This document shows, piece by piece, positions 6,441-14,185 of a DNA stretch of 22,318 nucleotides. The notes beneath the pieces were generated by a model. The model was not told the origin of the DNA and did no database searches. It worked only from the letters and a program-made list of their open reading frames with translations. A program made the translations under genes and the position numbers. Position 1 is the stretch's first letter, and each line of letters starts with the position of its first letter. The DNA comes from RGIG7378 sp045588325. Its GTDB lineage: Bacteria; Bacillota; Clostridia; RGIG7378. The stretch spans positions 1-22,318 of the forward strand of contig JAZNEA010000014.1 in assembly GCA_045588325.1 (NCBI GenBank), read 5' to 3'.

Positions 6441-8861
6441 ATGAAGAATAGATTTATTAAAGTTTCAGCACTGCTTCTCCTTGTAGTTATGTTGGTATCC
6501 AGCTGCTATTCAGCTTTTGCTGAGACAGCTGCCTTCTCGAACTATACATATAGTTCTACAAAGAACGTGCTTTATGCACCTCCAGCTTATGAGGTATCCT
6601 CAGTTGTTGATGTCTCTAAGATTGAGGGTGTAGGGTCCCCCGCGGTTTACCCGGTAGCACTGTTCTGCGACCAGGAGAATCACCTGATTTACTACCTGGA
6701 TTCTAAGTGGATAGCACCGACAGCAGAGGGTGAACCCTCCACAGAGGACGTTCCCGTGACAGAGGATGCTACAGTTACAGAGGATTCCAGCGACGTAGCC
6801 CCTGTGGATGAGACAGAGGGTGGAGAGGTCACAACAGATGTGACGGAGGATGCAACAACCGACGTTACAACTGATGAGACAGAGGATGCAACAACTGACG
6901 TTCCCGGCGAGGAGGTAATTGATACAACACCTAAGGGTCGTCTGTTGATCTTCTCTTATCAGCCTCACAACCCCGATGTATGGACACTTGAGGCATCAAT
7001 TACTGGCTATTCCTTTGAGGGAGTAAATTATCAGTTCTGTGAGCCTCAGGGTCTGTTCGTAGACGATGACGGAACATTCTACGTTTGTGATACAAACAAC
7101 TCAAGAATTGTTCAGTTCGATTCTGAGACATACGAGGTTAAGAGACTTTTGGGTGCTCCAGAATCCGACCTGTTCGAAGAGGGATATGTATACTATCCTC
7201 TTACATTGGTTGTAGACGATGGTGGCAGACTCTATGTAGCCGCCAAGAACGTAACATCCGGCTTGCTTAAGTTCGATGCTGATGGCAACTTTACAGCATT
7301 CTTTGGCAGAGCTAAGGTTCGTGTTTCCGTTTTTGAGGTTATCAAGAGATGGTTCATGACAAGAGAGCAGAAGGCCAGACAGGCCACTTTTACTCCTTCT
7401 GAGTACAGCTCAATTGCAATTGATGACTTGTCATTCATCTATGTAACATCTTCTGCAGTATCTCAGTATGAGTTCCAGGCACACATTCAGCAGGGTACAG
7501 ACGACGACCGTTATGCTTCTGTTAAGAGATTGAACCCCTTGGGTAATGACGTTCTCTACAGAACATCATGGTTTGCTCCTGGTGGAGACGTTAACATTAA
7601 CTACTACTCCACAGAGCAGGCTGGTGTTTCCAAGATTGTGGATGTAGCCCTTTTGGATAACGACTCCAACAACGGAATCTACTCCATTTTGGACGCAACC
7701 AGAGGCCGTATCTTCACATACGATGCAGACGGCAACTTGCTGTACATCTTTGGCGGTCTGGGAATCAGAGCTGGTACATTTAAGAAGCCTGTTTCTATTG
7801 AGTACATCGGCACAGATATCATGGTTCTCGACCAGACAACTGGCTATGTATCATTGTTCCAGATCACCGAGTACGGTGGATACATCCTCGAGGCTCTTGC
7901 TCTGCAGGATGAGGGCAAGTGGGAGGATGCAGCAAAGCTGTGGCAGGAGATCATCGACTACCACAACGCAAACTTCCAGTTGGCATATATCGGCGTAGGT
8001 CGTGTTGAATACATGAACAAGAACTACGACGAGGCTATGAAGTATTTCAAGCTGGGCGACAAGAAGACTAACTACTCCAACGCATGGAAGCAGAGGAGAA
8101 GCGAGTTGATTGACGATGCATTCGGTACCGTTATGACATGTCTTGTAGTCTTGGCAATTGCACTTGTAGTATTCAAGGTAATTCGCAAGAGGCAGATCCT
8201 CAAGAAGTATGGTCCTGAGGGTAAGCCGGCTAAGGATCCACAATGCTTTAGCGAAAAGGTGAAATTTGCGTTCAGGAATATGCTCAATCCAGTAAAGGGC
8301 TTTAATGAGCTCAAGCTGGAGAACAGAGGAAATATCTGGATCGCAATCGGTATTGTTGCACTTACAATCTTCTCATTGGTTCTTAAGAAGCAGCTGACCG
8401 CATTCACATTCAATCCTCACGACATAACAAAGGTTAACGTATGGATTGAGTTCCTGGCTGTTCTGGGCCCCTTGGCACTGTGGGTTGTTGCAAACTGGTG
8501 TACAACAACATTGTTGGACGGCGAAGGAAATATGAAGCAGATCTTTATGGCATCTTGCTACGCATTACTTCCCATCCCTGTGCTGTACATTCCTAATGTT
8601 TTGATCAGCTACTGCATCACCATCGAAGAGGGAGCAATGCACACATTCCTCACAGTATTCGGTCTGGTTTGGGCAGGATTGTTGATTATAGTCGGTACCA
8701 TGATTACTCACCAGTATTCATTTGGTAAGACAATGTTGGTTACTCTCGTAATTCTGTTGGCAGCCGTTGTTATCGTATTCATCGGCGTACTGTTCTTCAG
8801 TATTCTGCAGCAGGTTTGGGGATTCGTCTATGTTATCTATCGTGAACTTTCATTTAGATAA
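6441..8861 (+). CDS. Signal peptide-NHL propeller-TPR-Yip1 membrane protein of the sugar operon
   Basis: This 806-residue protein has an N-terminal export signal (MKNRFIKVSALLLL...), which could end at the lipobox-like VSSC (Cys22) or be cut after AFA (about 27). Residues about 55-475 look like NHL-type beta-propeller repeats (PQGLFVDDDGTFYVCD.NN.RI, LVVDDGGRLYVA, ILDATRGRIFTYDADG). An acidic Thr-rich insert (about 97-155, TED/TTD repeats) sits inside the first blade. TPR-like helices follow (about 480-555: EGKWEDAAKLWQEII, NKNYDEAMKYFKLG). Next come a single membrane helix (about 562-580), a basic cytoplasmic stretch, and a five-helix Yip1-type domain (about 615-800). Propeller and TPR should lie outside the cell. 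It sits between the two permease pairs, so an accessory or sensing role in glycan uptake is likely, but its function is unknown. Confidence 0.85.
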   Translation: MKNRFIKVSALLLLVVMLVSSCYSAFAETAAFSNYTYSSTKNVLYAPPAYEVSSVVDVSKIEGVGSPAVYPVALFCDQENHLIYYLDSKWIAPTAEGEPSTEDVPVTEDATVTEDSSDVAPVDETEGGEVTTDVTEDATTDVTTDETEDATTDVPGEEVIDTTPKGRLLIFSYQPHNPDVWTLEASITGYSFEGVNYQFCEPQGLFVDDDGTFYVCDTNNSRIVQFDSETYEVKRLLGAPESDLFEEGYVYYPLTLVVDDGGRLYVAAKNVTSGLLKFDADGNFTAFFGRAKVRVSVFEVIKRWFMTREQKARQATFTPSEYSSIAIDDLSFIYVTSSAVSQYEFQAHIQQGTDDDRYASVKRLNPLGNDVLYRTSWFAPGGDVNINYYSTEQAGVSKIVDVALLDNDSNNGIYSILDATRGRIFTYDADGNLLYIFGGLGIRAGTFKKPVSIEYIGTDIMVLDQTTGYVSLFQITEYGGYILEALALQDEGKWEDAAKLWQEIIDYHNANFQLAYIGVGRVEYMNKNYDEAMKYFKLGDKKTNYSNAWKQRRSELIDDAFGTVMTCLVVLAIALVVFKVIRKRQILKKYGPEGKPAKDPQCFSEKVKFAFRNMLNPVKGFNELKLENRGNIWIAIGIVALTIFSLVLKKQLTAFTFNPHDITKVNVWIEFLAVLGPLALWVVANWCTTTLLDGEGNMKQIFMASCYALLPIPVLYIPNVLISYCITIEEGAMHTFLTVFGLVWAGLLIIVGTMITHQYSFGKTMLVTLVILLAAVVIVFIGVLFFSILQQVWGFVYVIYRELSFR
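6846..6902 (+). repeat. Short repeated coding units in the acidic Thr-rich insert
   Basis: GAGGATGCAACAAC(C/T)GACGTT occurs at 6846-6866 and 6882-6902, with one mismatch and a 36-base period. It encodes EDATTDV twice. More diverged TED-type units begin near 6739. Such a tract can expand or contract by slippage. Confidence 0.75.
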
Positions 8862-8880
8862 TGCAAGCAGTTAATTTGAG

Positions 8881-8888
8881 AAAGGAAG
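8881..8888 (+). promoter_or_regulatory. Ribosome site fixing the start at 8894
   Basis: AAAGGAAG lies five bases before the ATG at 8894. An earlier in-frame ATG at 8861 overlaps the stop of the previous gene and would add 11 charged residues in front of the signal peptide, so 8894 is preferred. Confidence 0.8.
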
Positions 8889-8893
8889 AAATT

Positions 8894-11488
8894 ATGAAAT
8901 TATTCAAATCTTTAATCAGCATGCTGCTTGTTCTTGGAATGTTGTTCACAACATTTGCTCCTGCATTTGCAGATGAGGCAGCATCTGGCGAGACTCCTGA
9001 TCCAGGAGAGGGATTGACAGAATTTGCCGCCGTTAACCTTTCCTCTAAGTTGGATGGTTTCGAAGGCGTAACAGAGAATGACAAGTTGGCATTGTTCGTT
9101 AAGCAGGACAATTCCAACATGGCAATTTTTGATAAGGCAAGCGGCAACTACCATTATCTGTTCCCAGCAACACTGGACACAGATTCTGTAACAGCCAAGT
9201 CTTACATTAATAGAGCTACTCAGATGTCTCCCATTTTGTTGGACTACTTTGATAGCGCAACAGCAAAGTCCATGTATTCCTGTGAGTACAATGAGGCTAC
9301 TAAGTTCTATACCATCGAGAATGGTATCAGAGCTGTTTACACATTGGGTACATTCCAGAAAGAATGGCTCATGCCCACAGTTATGACAGAGACTGATTTT
9401 AACAACTATATCAGTCGTCTGGAGGCAATGGGTGATGATTACAGTGAGGCTGTAAAGACTCTTAAGAGGAGATATCGTTCTGCTACTACAGAGAACGCCT
9501 CAGAGGATGATCTTGCACAGTTCCCCACACTTGCTGAGCAGAACCTGTACATCCTGCGTAATGGTCTGCAGGATTACATCAAGGATGAGGTAGAGGTTGT
9601 CTTCTCCTACCTTGAGTACACACAGGAGCAGAAGGAGTTGGACAACCAGCTTGACGTAACAATTACTGGTGACGCAGAGGCAAAGACACCGTACTTCATC
9701 GTTACAGTTGATTACCTCATTCAGGATGGCAACTTCGTTATCGACTGCAAGGCTAAGGATATTCAGTACAATCCTAACTATCCTCTCTACACATTGTCAG
9801 TAGCACCTTTCTTTGACGCTGCTTACGCTGAGACAGAGGAAGAGGGATATATGTTTGTTCCAGATGCATCTGGTGCACTCATTTACCTGAATAACGGCAA
9901 CATGGTTGCTCCTACATATACAAATAACGTATATGGTCTGGATAAGTCCACAAACATCAAGGAGACATTCCAGTCTTATGACCAGATTACAATGCCTGTA
10001 TATGGTCTTAAGGAGGGTAACAAAGCATTCCTCGCAATTATCGAGGAGGGCGCAGCCATAGCTAAGATTTCTGCAGAGGTAGCTAGCTACAGATACAGCT
10101 ACAATTCCGCGTATGCTACATTCTACCTGTTGCAGTACAACTCTCTTGACCTGTCCAGCTTGGACGGCAAGAACTCCAGAAATGTTTACCAGGAGACAAT
10201 TTGTCAGACAGATATCACTCTGCGCTACAACTTCCTGGTTAACGACGATGCTACATATGCTGGCATGGCAAAGACATATAGACAGTACCTGTTGGACAAC
10301 AACAAGCTCAACAAGACTGAATTTGACGAGAATACCGAGTTGTACGTAACATATATCGGTACTATTGACAGAGTTAAGACTGTATTCGGTATGCCAGTTA
10401 AGGTTCGTGAGCCTCTGACAACATTCGACCAGGCACAGACCATCACAGATGCACTGCTGGATGCAGGCGTTCTCAATCTGGATGTTCGCTACGTTGGATG
10501 GATGAACGGCGGCTACAACCACTATGTAACAAACAATATTAAGGTAGAGAAGAAGTTGGGCGGCAAGAACGACTTGATGGCTCTGGCAGATTACCTTAAT
10601 AGCAAGGACGCAACACTTTTCCTGGATGCATCCTTTGAGTATGCACACAAGGATAAGATGTTCGATGGATTTACAACTTACAGAGACAGCATCCGCTTCC
10701 TTGACAGAACAACAAAGCCTGCTTATGACCTGGATATCTCCACATACCAGCATGACAAGCTGTTTAAGAAGTTCATCGTCAAGCCAACATCTGTTCAGAA
10801 GTATGTAGAGAGCTACATCGACATTCTGGATGGTTATGGCAACATTGGCGGAATCAGCGCCAGAACTCTTGGTAAGGACGTAAACTCCGACTTCTATATC
10901 AAGAAGACATATGACAGGACCATGTCCGCAGACCTCTACGAAACATTGTTTACAAAGATGTCTGAGAACTATAAGGTAATGACTCTTACCGGTAATGACT
11001 ACTCACTTGCCAGCGCAGACGTTGTTCTTAACTCCTCACTGACAAGCAACGAGTTCAACAGCACAGACGTTTCTGTACCTTTCTACCAGATCGTGCTGCA
11101 TAGCTATGTTGATTACACCGGTGCAGATATTAACCTGTCTACAAACTACACAAGAAATATTCTCAAGACCATCGAGACAGGTGCTTCTCTGAGCGCAACC
11201 TTGATTTATGTTGAGAACTCTATCGTTTCCAAGACAGACTTCAGCTTCCTGTACTCCGTTAACTACGAGGGTTGGGTAAGCAGAATTGCCGAGGAGTACG
11301 CTGAGATTAACGGAATCCTCAAGGATCTGCAGACAGTAGAGATCACCAACCACGAGATTGTTGGAGAGAATGTTTTCTGCACAACCTACGCAAATGGCAC
11401 TAAGATTATCGTGAACTACAACAAGGATGCTGTTCAGTATGGAACATACACTGTTGATGCTCAGGGATACTTGGTGCTCAATAAGTAA
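8894..11488 (+). CDS. Large secreted DUF5696-type protein, possible glycoside hydrolase
   Basis: 864 residues. A signal peptide (1-26, ending APAFA before DEA) has no lipobox and there is no C-terminal anchor. The N-terminal half (about 60-450) is rich in beta strands. It is followed by a helix MAKTYRQYLLDNN (about 459-471), a position and pattern common in glycosidases between a beta-sandwich and a barrel. Residues about 480-800 then read like a (beta/alpha)8 barrel with aromatic and acidic residues at strand ends (DVRYVGWMNGGYNH, LFLDASFEYAH). A small beta domain closes the protein (about 815-864). I match it from memory to DUF5696 proteins that accompany Yip1 and permease genes in Paenibacillus and Clostridia. 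The enzymatic role is inference; catalytic residues cannot be assigned. Confidence 0.78.
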   Translation: MKLFKSLISMLLVLGMLFTTFAPAFADEAASGETPDPGEGLTEFAAVNLSSKLDGFEGVTENDKLALFVKQDNSNMAIFDKASGNYHYLFPATLDTDSVTAKSYINRATQMSPILLDYFDSATAKSMYSCEYNEATKFYTIENGIRAVYTLGTFQKEWLMPTVMTETDFNNYISRLEAMGDDYSEAVKTLKRRYRSATTENASEDDLAQFPTLAEQNLYILRNGLQDYIKDEVEVVFSYLEYTQEQKELDNQLDVTITGDAEAKTPYFIVTVDYLIQDGNFVIDCKAKDIQYNPNYPLYTLSVAPFFDAAYAETEEEGYMFVPDASGALIYLNNGNMVAPTYTNNVYGLDKSTNIKETFQSYDQITMPVYGLKEGNKAFLAIIEEGAAIAKISAEVASYRYSYNSAYATFYLLQYNSLDLSSLDGKNSRNVYQETICQTDITLRYNFLVNDDATYAGMAKTYRQYLLDNNKLNKTEFDENTELYVTYIGTIDRVKTVFGMPVKVREPLTTFDQAQTITDALLDAGVLNLDVRYVGWMNGGYNHYVTNNIKVEKKLGGKNDLMALADYLNSKDATLFLDASFEYAHKDKMFDGFTTYRDSIRFLDRTTKPAYDLDISTYQHDKLFKKFIVKPTSVQKYVESYIDILDGYGNIGGISARTLGKDVNSDFYIKKTYDRTMSADLYETLFTKMSENYKVMTLTGNDYSLASADVVLNSSLTSNEFNSTDVSVPFYQIVLHSYVDYTGADINLSTNYTRNILKTIETGASLSATLIYVENSIVSKTDFSFLYSVNYEGWVSRIAEEYAEINGILKDLQTVEITNHEIVGENVFCTTYANGTKIIVNYNKDAVQYGTYTVDAQGYLVLNK

Positions 11489-11507
11489 ACAGTGGGAGAG
11501 GTGAATT

Positions 11508-12989
11508 ATGAACTTTAAGAAATTACCGTATTCTTTACTGGTCAAACTTTGCTCCATCGTTGCATTCGTGTGCATGTTCTTCCCACTGGTAATTGTTTCA
11601 AACGGTGGTCAAGTCTTCACAAGCTACACCGGTTGGAAGCTGATTTCCGGAATCGACTTTGCTACATCGCTTGACATTCTCAGTGATACAGCACAGACAG
11701 TCACAATGGACATTGGCATTTTGATTGTTGCCTGCATGCTTATTGCAGCAGTTGCATTTTCAATCAAGAACAAGTATGGACTTCGTTTCGGTGCTATTGC
11801 ATCCGGAATGGGAGTTCTGGCTACAGTACTGTTGATGGTTGAGATGAACAATGGTCTTTCTCTCAAGATTGCCCAGTTGGCAGCCGATGCACAGTACAGC
11901 TTCACATCATGGCCTGAGTTCTCATATTCAGTTTGGTTCTTTGTCATGTTGGGCGTGCTGGCTTTGCAGTTGGTAATCGCAATCCTCGCAAATATCTTTA
12001 GCCCTATCAATGAGGTTCAGACCACATTGGTACAGAAGAGGGCCATTACAGGATACATGTTCCTGCTGCCCTTTATCGTTGGATTCCTTCTGTTCTTCCT
12101 GACACCTGCTATTAAGTCTCTGGTATTCAGTTTCAGCATAGTAGATGTACACGGAACAGGTGGTTACACAATTAAGAATGCTGGATGGTATCACTCCGCA
12201 GCAGGCGCTACTGTATATGTTCCATACAACTATTACAGAGCACTGTTCGTTGATGTAAACTTCCCTACATATCTGTTATCATCCATTACAAATATGGCCA
12301 CAACATTGCCCCTGGTTGTAATCTTCAGCTTCTTTGCTGCTGTATTGCTCAACAGATCCTTTAAGGGCAGAGGCTTTGTCCGTGCCGTATTCTTCATGCC
12401 CGTTATCTTGACTTCCGGCGTAATCCTAGCTATTGAGACATCCGACGTTCTGATGTCCACCATGCAGGCCAGTTTCCAAAGTCAGGTAGCTAACAGCGGT
12501 TCCACTGGAATGCAGGCCTTTGAGCTGCAGGCAATGCTCACAGCTCTGAACATTCCGGAGAAGGTTGTTACTGCGGTTATGTCAGTTGTTAATAACTTGT
12601 ACTCCATCATCTCTGCATCCGGTGTACAGATTTTGGTATTCCTGGCAGCATTGCAGTCAGTACCAAGATCCCTGTACGAGGCATCCAGTATCGAGGGAGC
12701 CACAGGTTGGGAGGACTTCTGGAAGATCACTCTTCCCATGGTCAGCCCCTACTTCGTTGTTAACATCGTATACACCGTTGTAGACTGCTTTACATCCGCA
12801 GCTAAGATTGGAGACCAGTACAGCTCCTACACCTCAATTCTGGACTTCATTTACGACATCAGTTTCGTAAACATGGACTACGGATTGGGTTCAGCCATGT
12901 CATGGATTTACTTCCTGTGCATAGGCTTGATCATGGTTGTAGTTGTCGCCATTGTTAACAAGTTCGTATTCTACTACGATGAGAGATAA
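11508..12989 (+). CDS. Sugar ABC permease with an extra four-helix N-terminal domain (pair B, MalF-like)
   Basis: At 493 residues this is about 180 longer than usual. The N-terminal part holds four added membrane helices (about 13-32, 66-86, 94-113 and 140-164). The regular permease fold begins near 179 (ITGYMFLLPFIVGFLLFFLTP). The EAA loop starts at about 390 (YEASSIEGATG) and ends ITLPMVSPY. The C-terminus is the usual family helix. GGAGAGG precedes the ATG, 19 bases after the DUF5696 gene. It should pair with the next gene product to form a second channel. The extra domain might dock the DUF5696 or Yip1 protein or another partner; that is speculation. Confidence 0.9.
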   Translation: MNFKKLPYSLLVKLCSIVAFVCMFFPLVIVSNGGQVFTSYTGWKLISGIDFATSLDILSDTAQTVTMDIGILIVACMLIAAVAFSIKNKYGLRFGAIASGMGVLATVLLMVEMNNGLSLKIAQLAADAQYSFTSWPEFSYSVWFFVMLGVLALQLVIAILANIFSPINEVQTTLVQKRAITGYMFLLPFIVGFLLFFLTPAIKSLVFSFSIVDVHGTGGYTIKNAGWYHSAAGATVYVPYNYYRALFVDVNFPTYLLSSITNMATTLPLVVIFSFFAAVLLNRSFKGRGFVRAVFFMPVILTSGVILAIETSDVLMSTMQASFQSQVANSGSTGMQAFELQAMLTALNIPEKVVTAVMSVVNNLYSIISASGVQILVFLAALQSVPRSLYEASSIEGATGWEDFWKITLPMVSPYFVVNIVYTVVDCFTSAAKIGDQYSSYTSILDFIYDISFVNMDYGLGSAMSWIYFLCIGLIMVVVVAIVNKFVFYYDER

Positions 12990-13006
12990 GGAAAGGAGAA
13001 GAGATT

Positions 13007-14050
13007 ATGTCTACTACAGAAGTAAAAAGCAAGTACATTGATCCTGTAACTCACGAAGTCCTTACTCCCACAGAATATAGGATTCGCCAGAAGGCAAAGA
13101 TGAAGAAGAAGTTGGGTAAGATTGGAATTGGCATCGGCCTCTTCGTAATCGTATTCGGTATCTGTTTCATCATCCTGTACCCTCTGTTTGTTAAGATCTC
13201 AGTTGCAATCAGATCACAGGCAGACCTTTACGACACAACAGTTATCTACATTCCTAAGCACTTCTCTTTGGAGACGTTCAAGAGTATATGGGACTTGGTT
13301 CTTAGGGATCAGGTAGTGACAATGGATAACAATATCATTGTCAACACAGTATGGACATCACTTCTGGCTGCGGTAACTCAGACTATTGCATGTACCCTCG
13401 TTGGATACGGATTTGCAAGGTTTAAGTTCCCCGGCAAGAATTTGATCTTCGGACTGGTTATTCTGTGCTTGGTTGTTCCTCCACAGACAATCCAGCTGAC
13501 ATACTCCTTGCACATGCAGAACTTCGATTTCTTCGGAATCGTTAACTACCTGTTCTGCACAAGAGTAAACCTGTTGGATAGCGCACTTCCATTCGCCTTG
13601 ATTGGTCTTACAGCCCAGGGTTACAAAAACGGTTTGTACGTCTATATGATAAGACAGAACTTCCGTAACCTGCCCAAGGAGTTGGAGGAGGCTGCATATG
13701 TAGACGGAGCTGGTAGCCTCAGAACCTTCGTTCAGGTTATGCTTCCATCTGCAACATCCATCCTGGTATCTATCTTCCTGTTTGCATTTGTATGGCAGTG
13801 GACAGATACATACTACTCTGGCGTATTCCTTGAGAATACAAAGGTTATGTCCAAGGTTCTCAACTCCTTGGCACAGACATACTGGGTAGCATTTAAGTCA
13901 GCTCTGGAGCAGGGCAACATTCCTAACGCCCTTGCATCCCAGATCAACAACATTGGTAGTATCCTCGTTGCTACTCCTCTGCTGGTACTGTATGTATTCA
14001 CTCAGAGATTCTTTGTTGAGTCCGTTGAGAGATCCGGTATTGTAGGATAA
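13007..14050 (+). CDS. Sugar ABC transporter permease, MalG/UgpE type (pair B)
   Basis: 347 residues, with a charged 35-residue cytoplasmic N-terminus and six membrane helices. The EAA loop is at about 225-250 (LEEAAYVDGAGS, then VMLPSATS). It is slightly longer than the pair A counterpart because of an insertion of roughly 30 residues in the first external loop (DLYDTTVIYIPKHF to VTMDNN). AAAGGAG sits upstream of the ATG, 17 bases after the preceding permease. It is the last gene of the operon and is followed directly by a strong terminator. No ATP-binding subunit is encoded in the operon. Confidence 0.93.
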   Translation: MSTTEVKSKYIDPVTHEVLTPTEYRIRQKAKMKKKLGKIGIGIGLFVIVFGICFIILYPLFVKISVAIRSQADLYDTTVIYIPKHFSLETFKSIWDLVLRDQVVTMDNNIIVNTVWTSLLAAVTQTIACTLVGYGFARFKFPGKNLIFGLVILCLVVPPQTIQLTYSLHMQNFDFFGIVNYLFCTRVNLLDSALPFALIGLTAQGYKNGLYVYMIRQNFRNLPKELEEAAYVDGAGSLRTFVQVMLPSATSILVSIFLFAFVWQWTDTYYSGVFLENTKVMSKVLNSLAQTYWVAFKSALEQGNIPNALASQINNIGSILVATPLLVLYVFTQRFFVESVERSGIVG

Positions 14051-14070
14051 TTTGACACAATAACGAACAC

Positions 14071-14102
14071 AGCGCCCTTGTCATATGGCAGGGGCGCTTT
14101 TT
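14071..14102 (+). terminator. Intrinsic terminator of the seven-gene sugar operon
   Basis: GCGCCC (14072-14077) pairs with GGGCGC (14092-14097). The stem extends to 11 pairs with two G-U wobbles and an ATAT loop, and five Ts follow. Confidence 0.92.
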
Positions 14103-14145
14103 ATATATCGCTTTCAAAATTTACATTCTGTAGAGTAACATATTG

Positions 14146-14154
14146 TGGTAAAAT
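14146..14154 (+). promoter_or_regulatory. Extended -10 promoter candidate of the DUF4340 gene
   Basis: TGGTAAAAT is an extended -10 (TGN plus TAAAAT). No good -35 box lies at the proper distance, as is usual for this promoter type. Transcription would start near 14161, giving a leader of about 25 bases. Confidence 0.5.
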
Positions 14155-14185
14155 ACAAGGAACTTGTGATCAAAGGATTTAGAGT

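Noticed and set aside
9797..10753. Long open frame of 318 codons on the minus strand
   Set aside because: It is fully antisense to the DUF5696 gene, Cys- and Val-rich with no recognisable motif, has no ribosome site, and arises from the codon bias of the real gene.
1474..14050. Horizontally transferred island
   Set aside because: Codon use differs from the neighbours, but no integrase, tRNA, attachment repeats or insertion sequences flank the operon, and the bias fits high expression.
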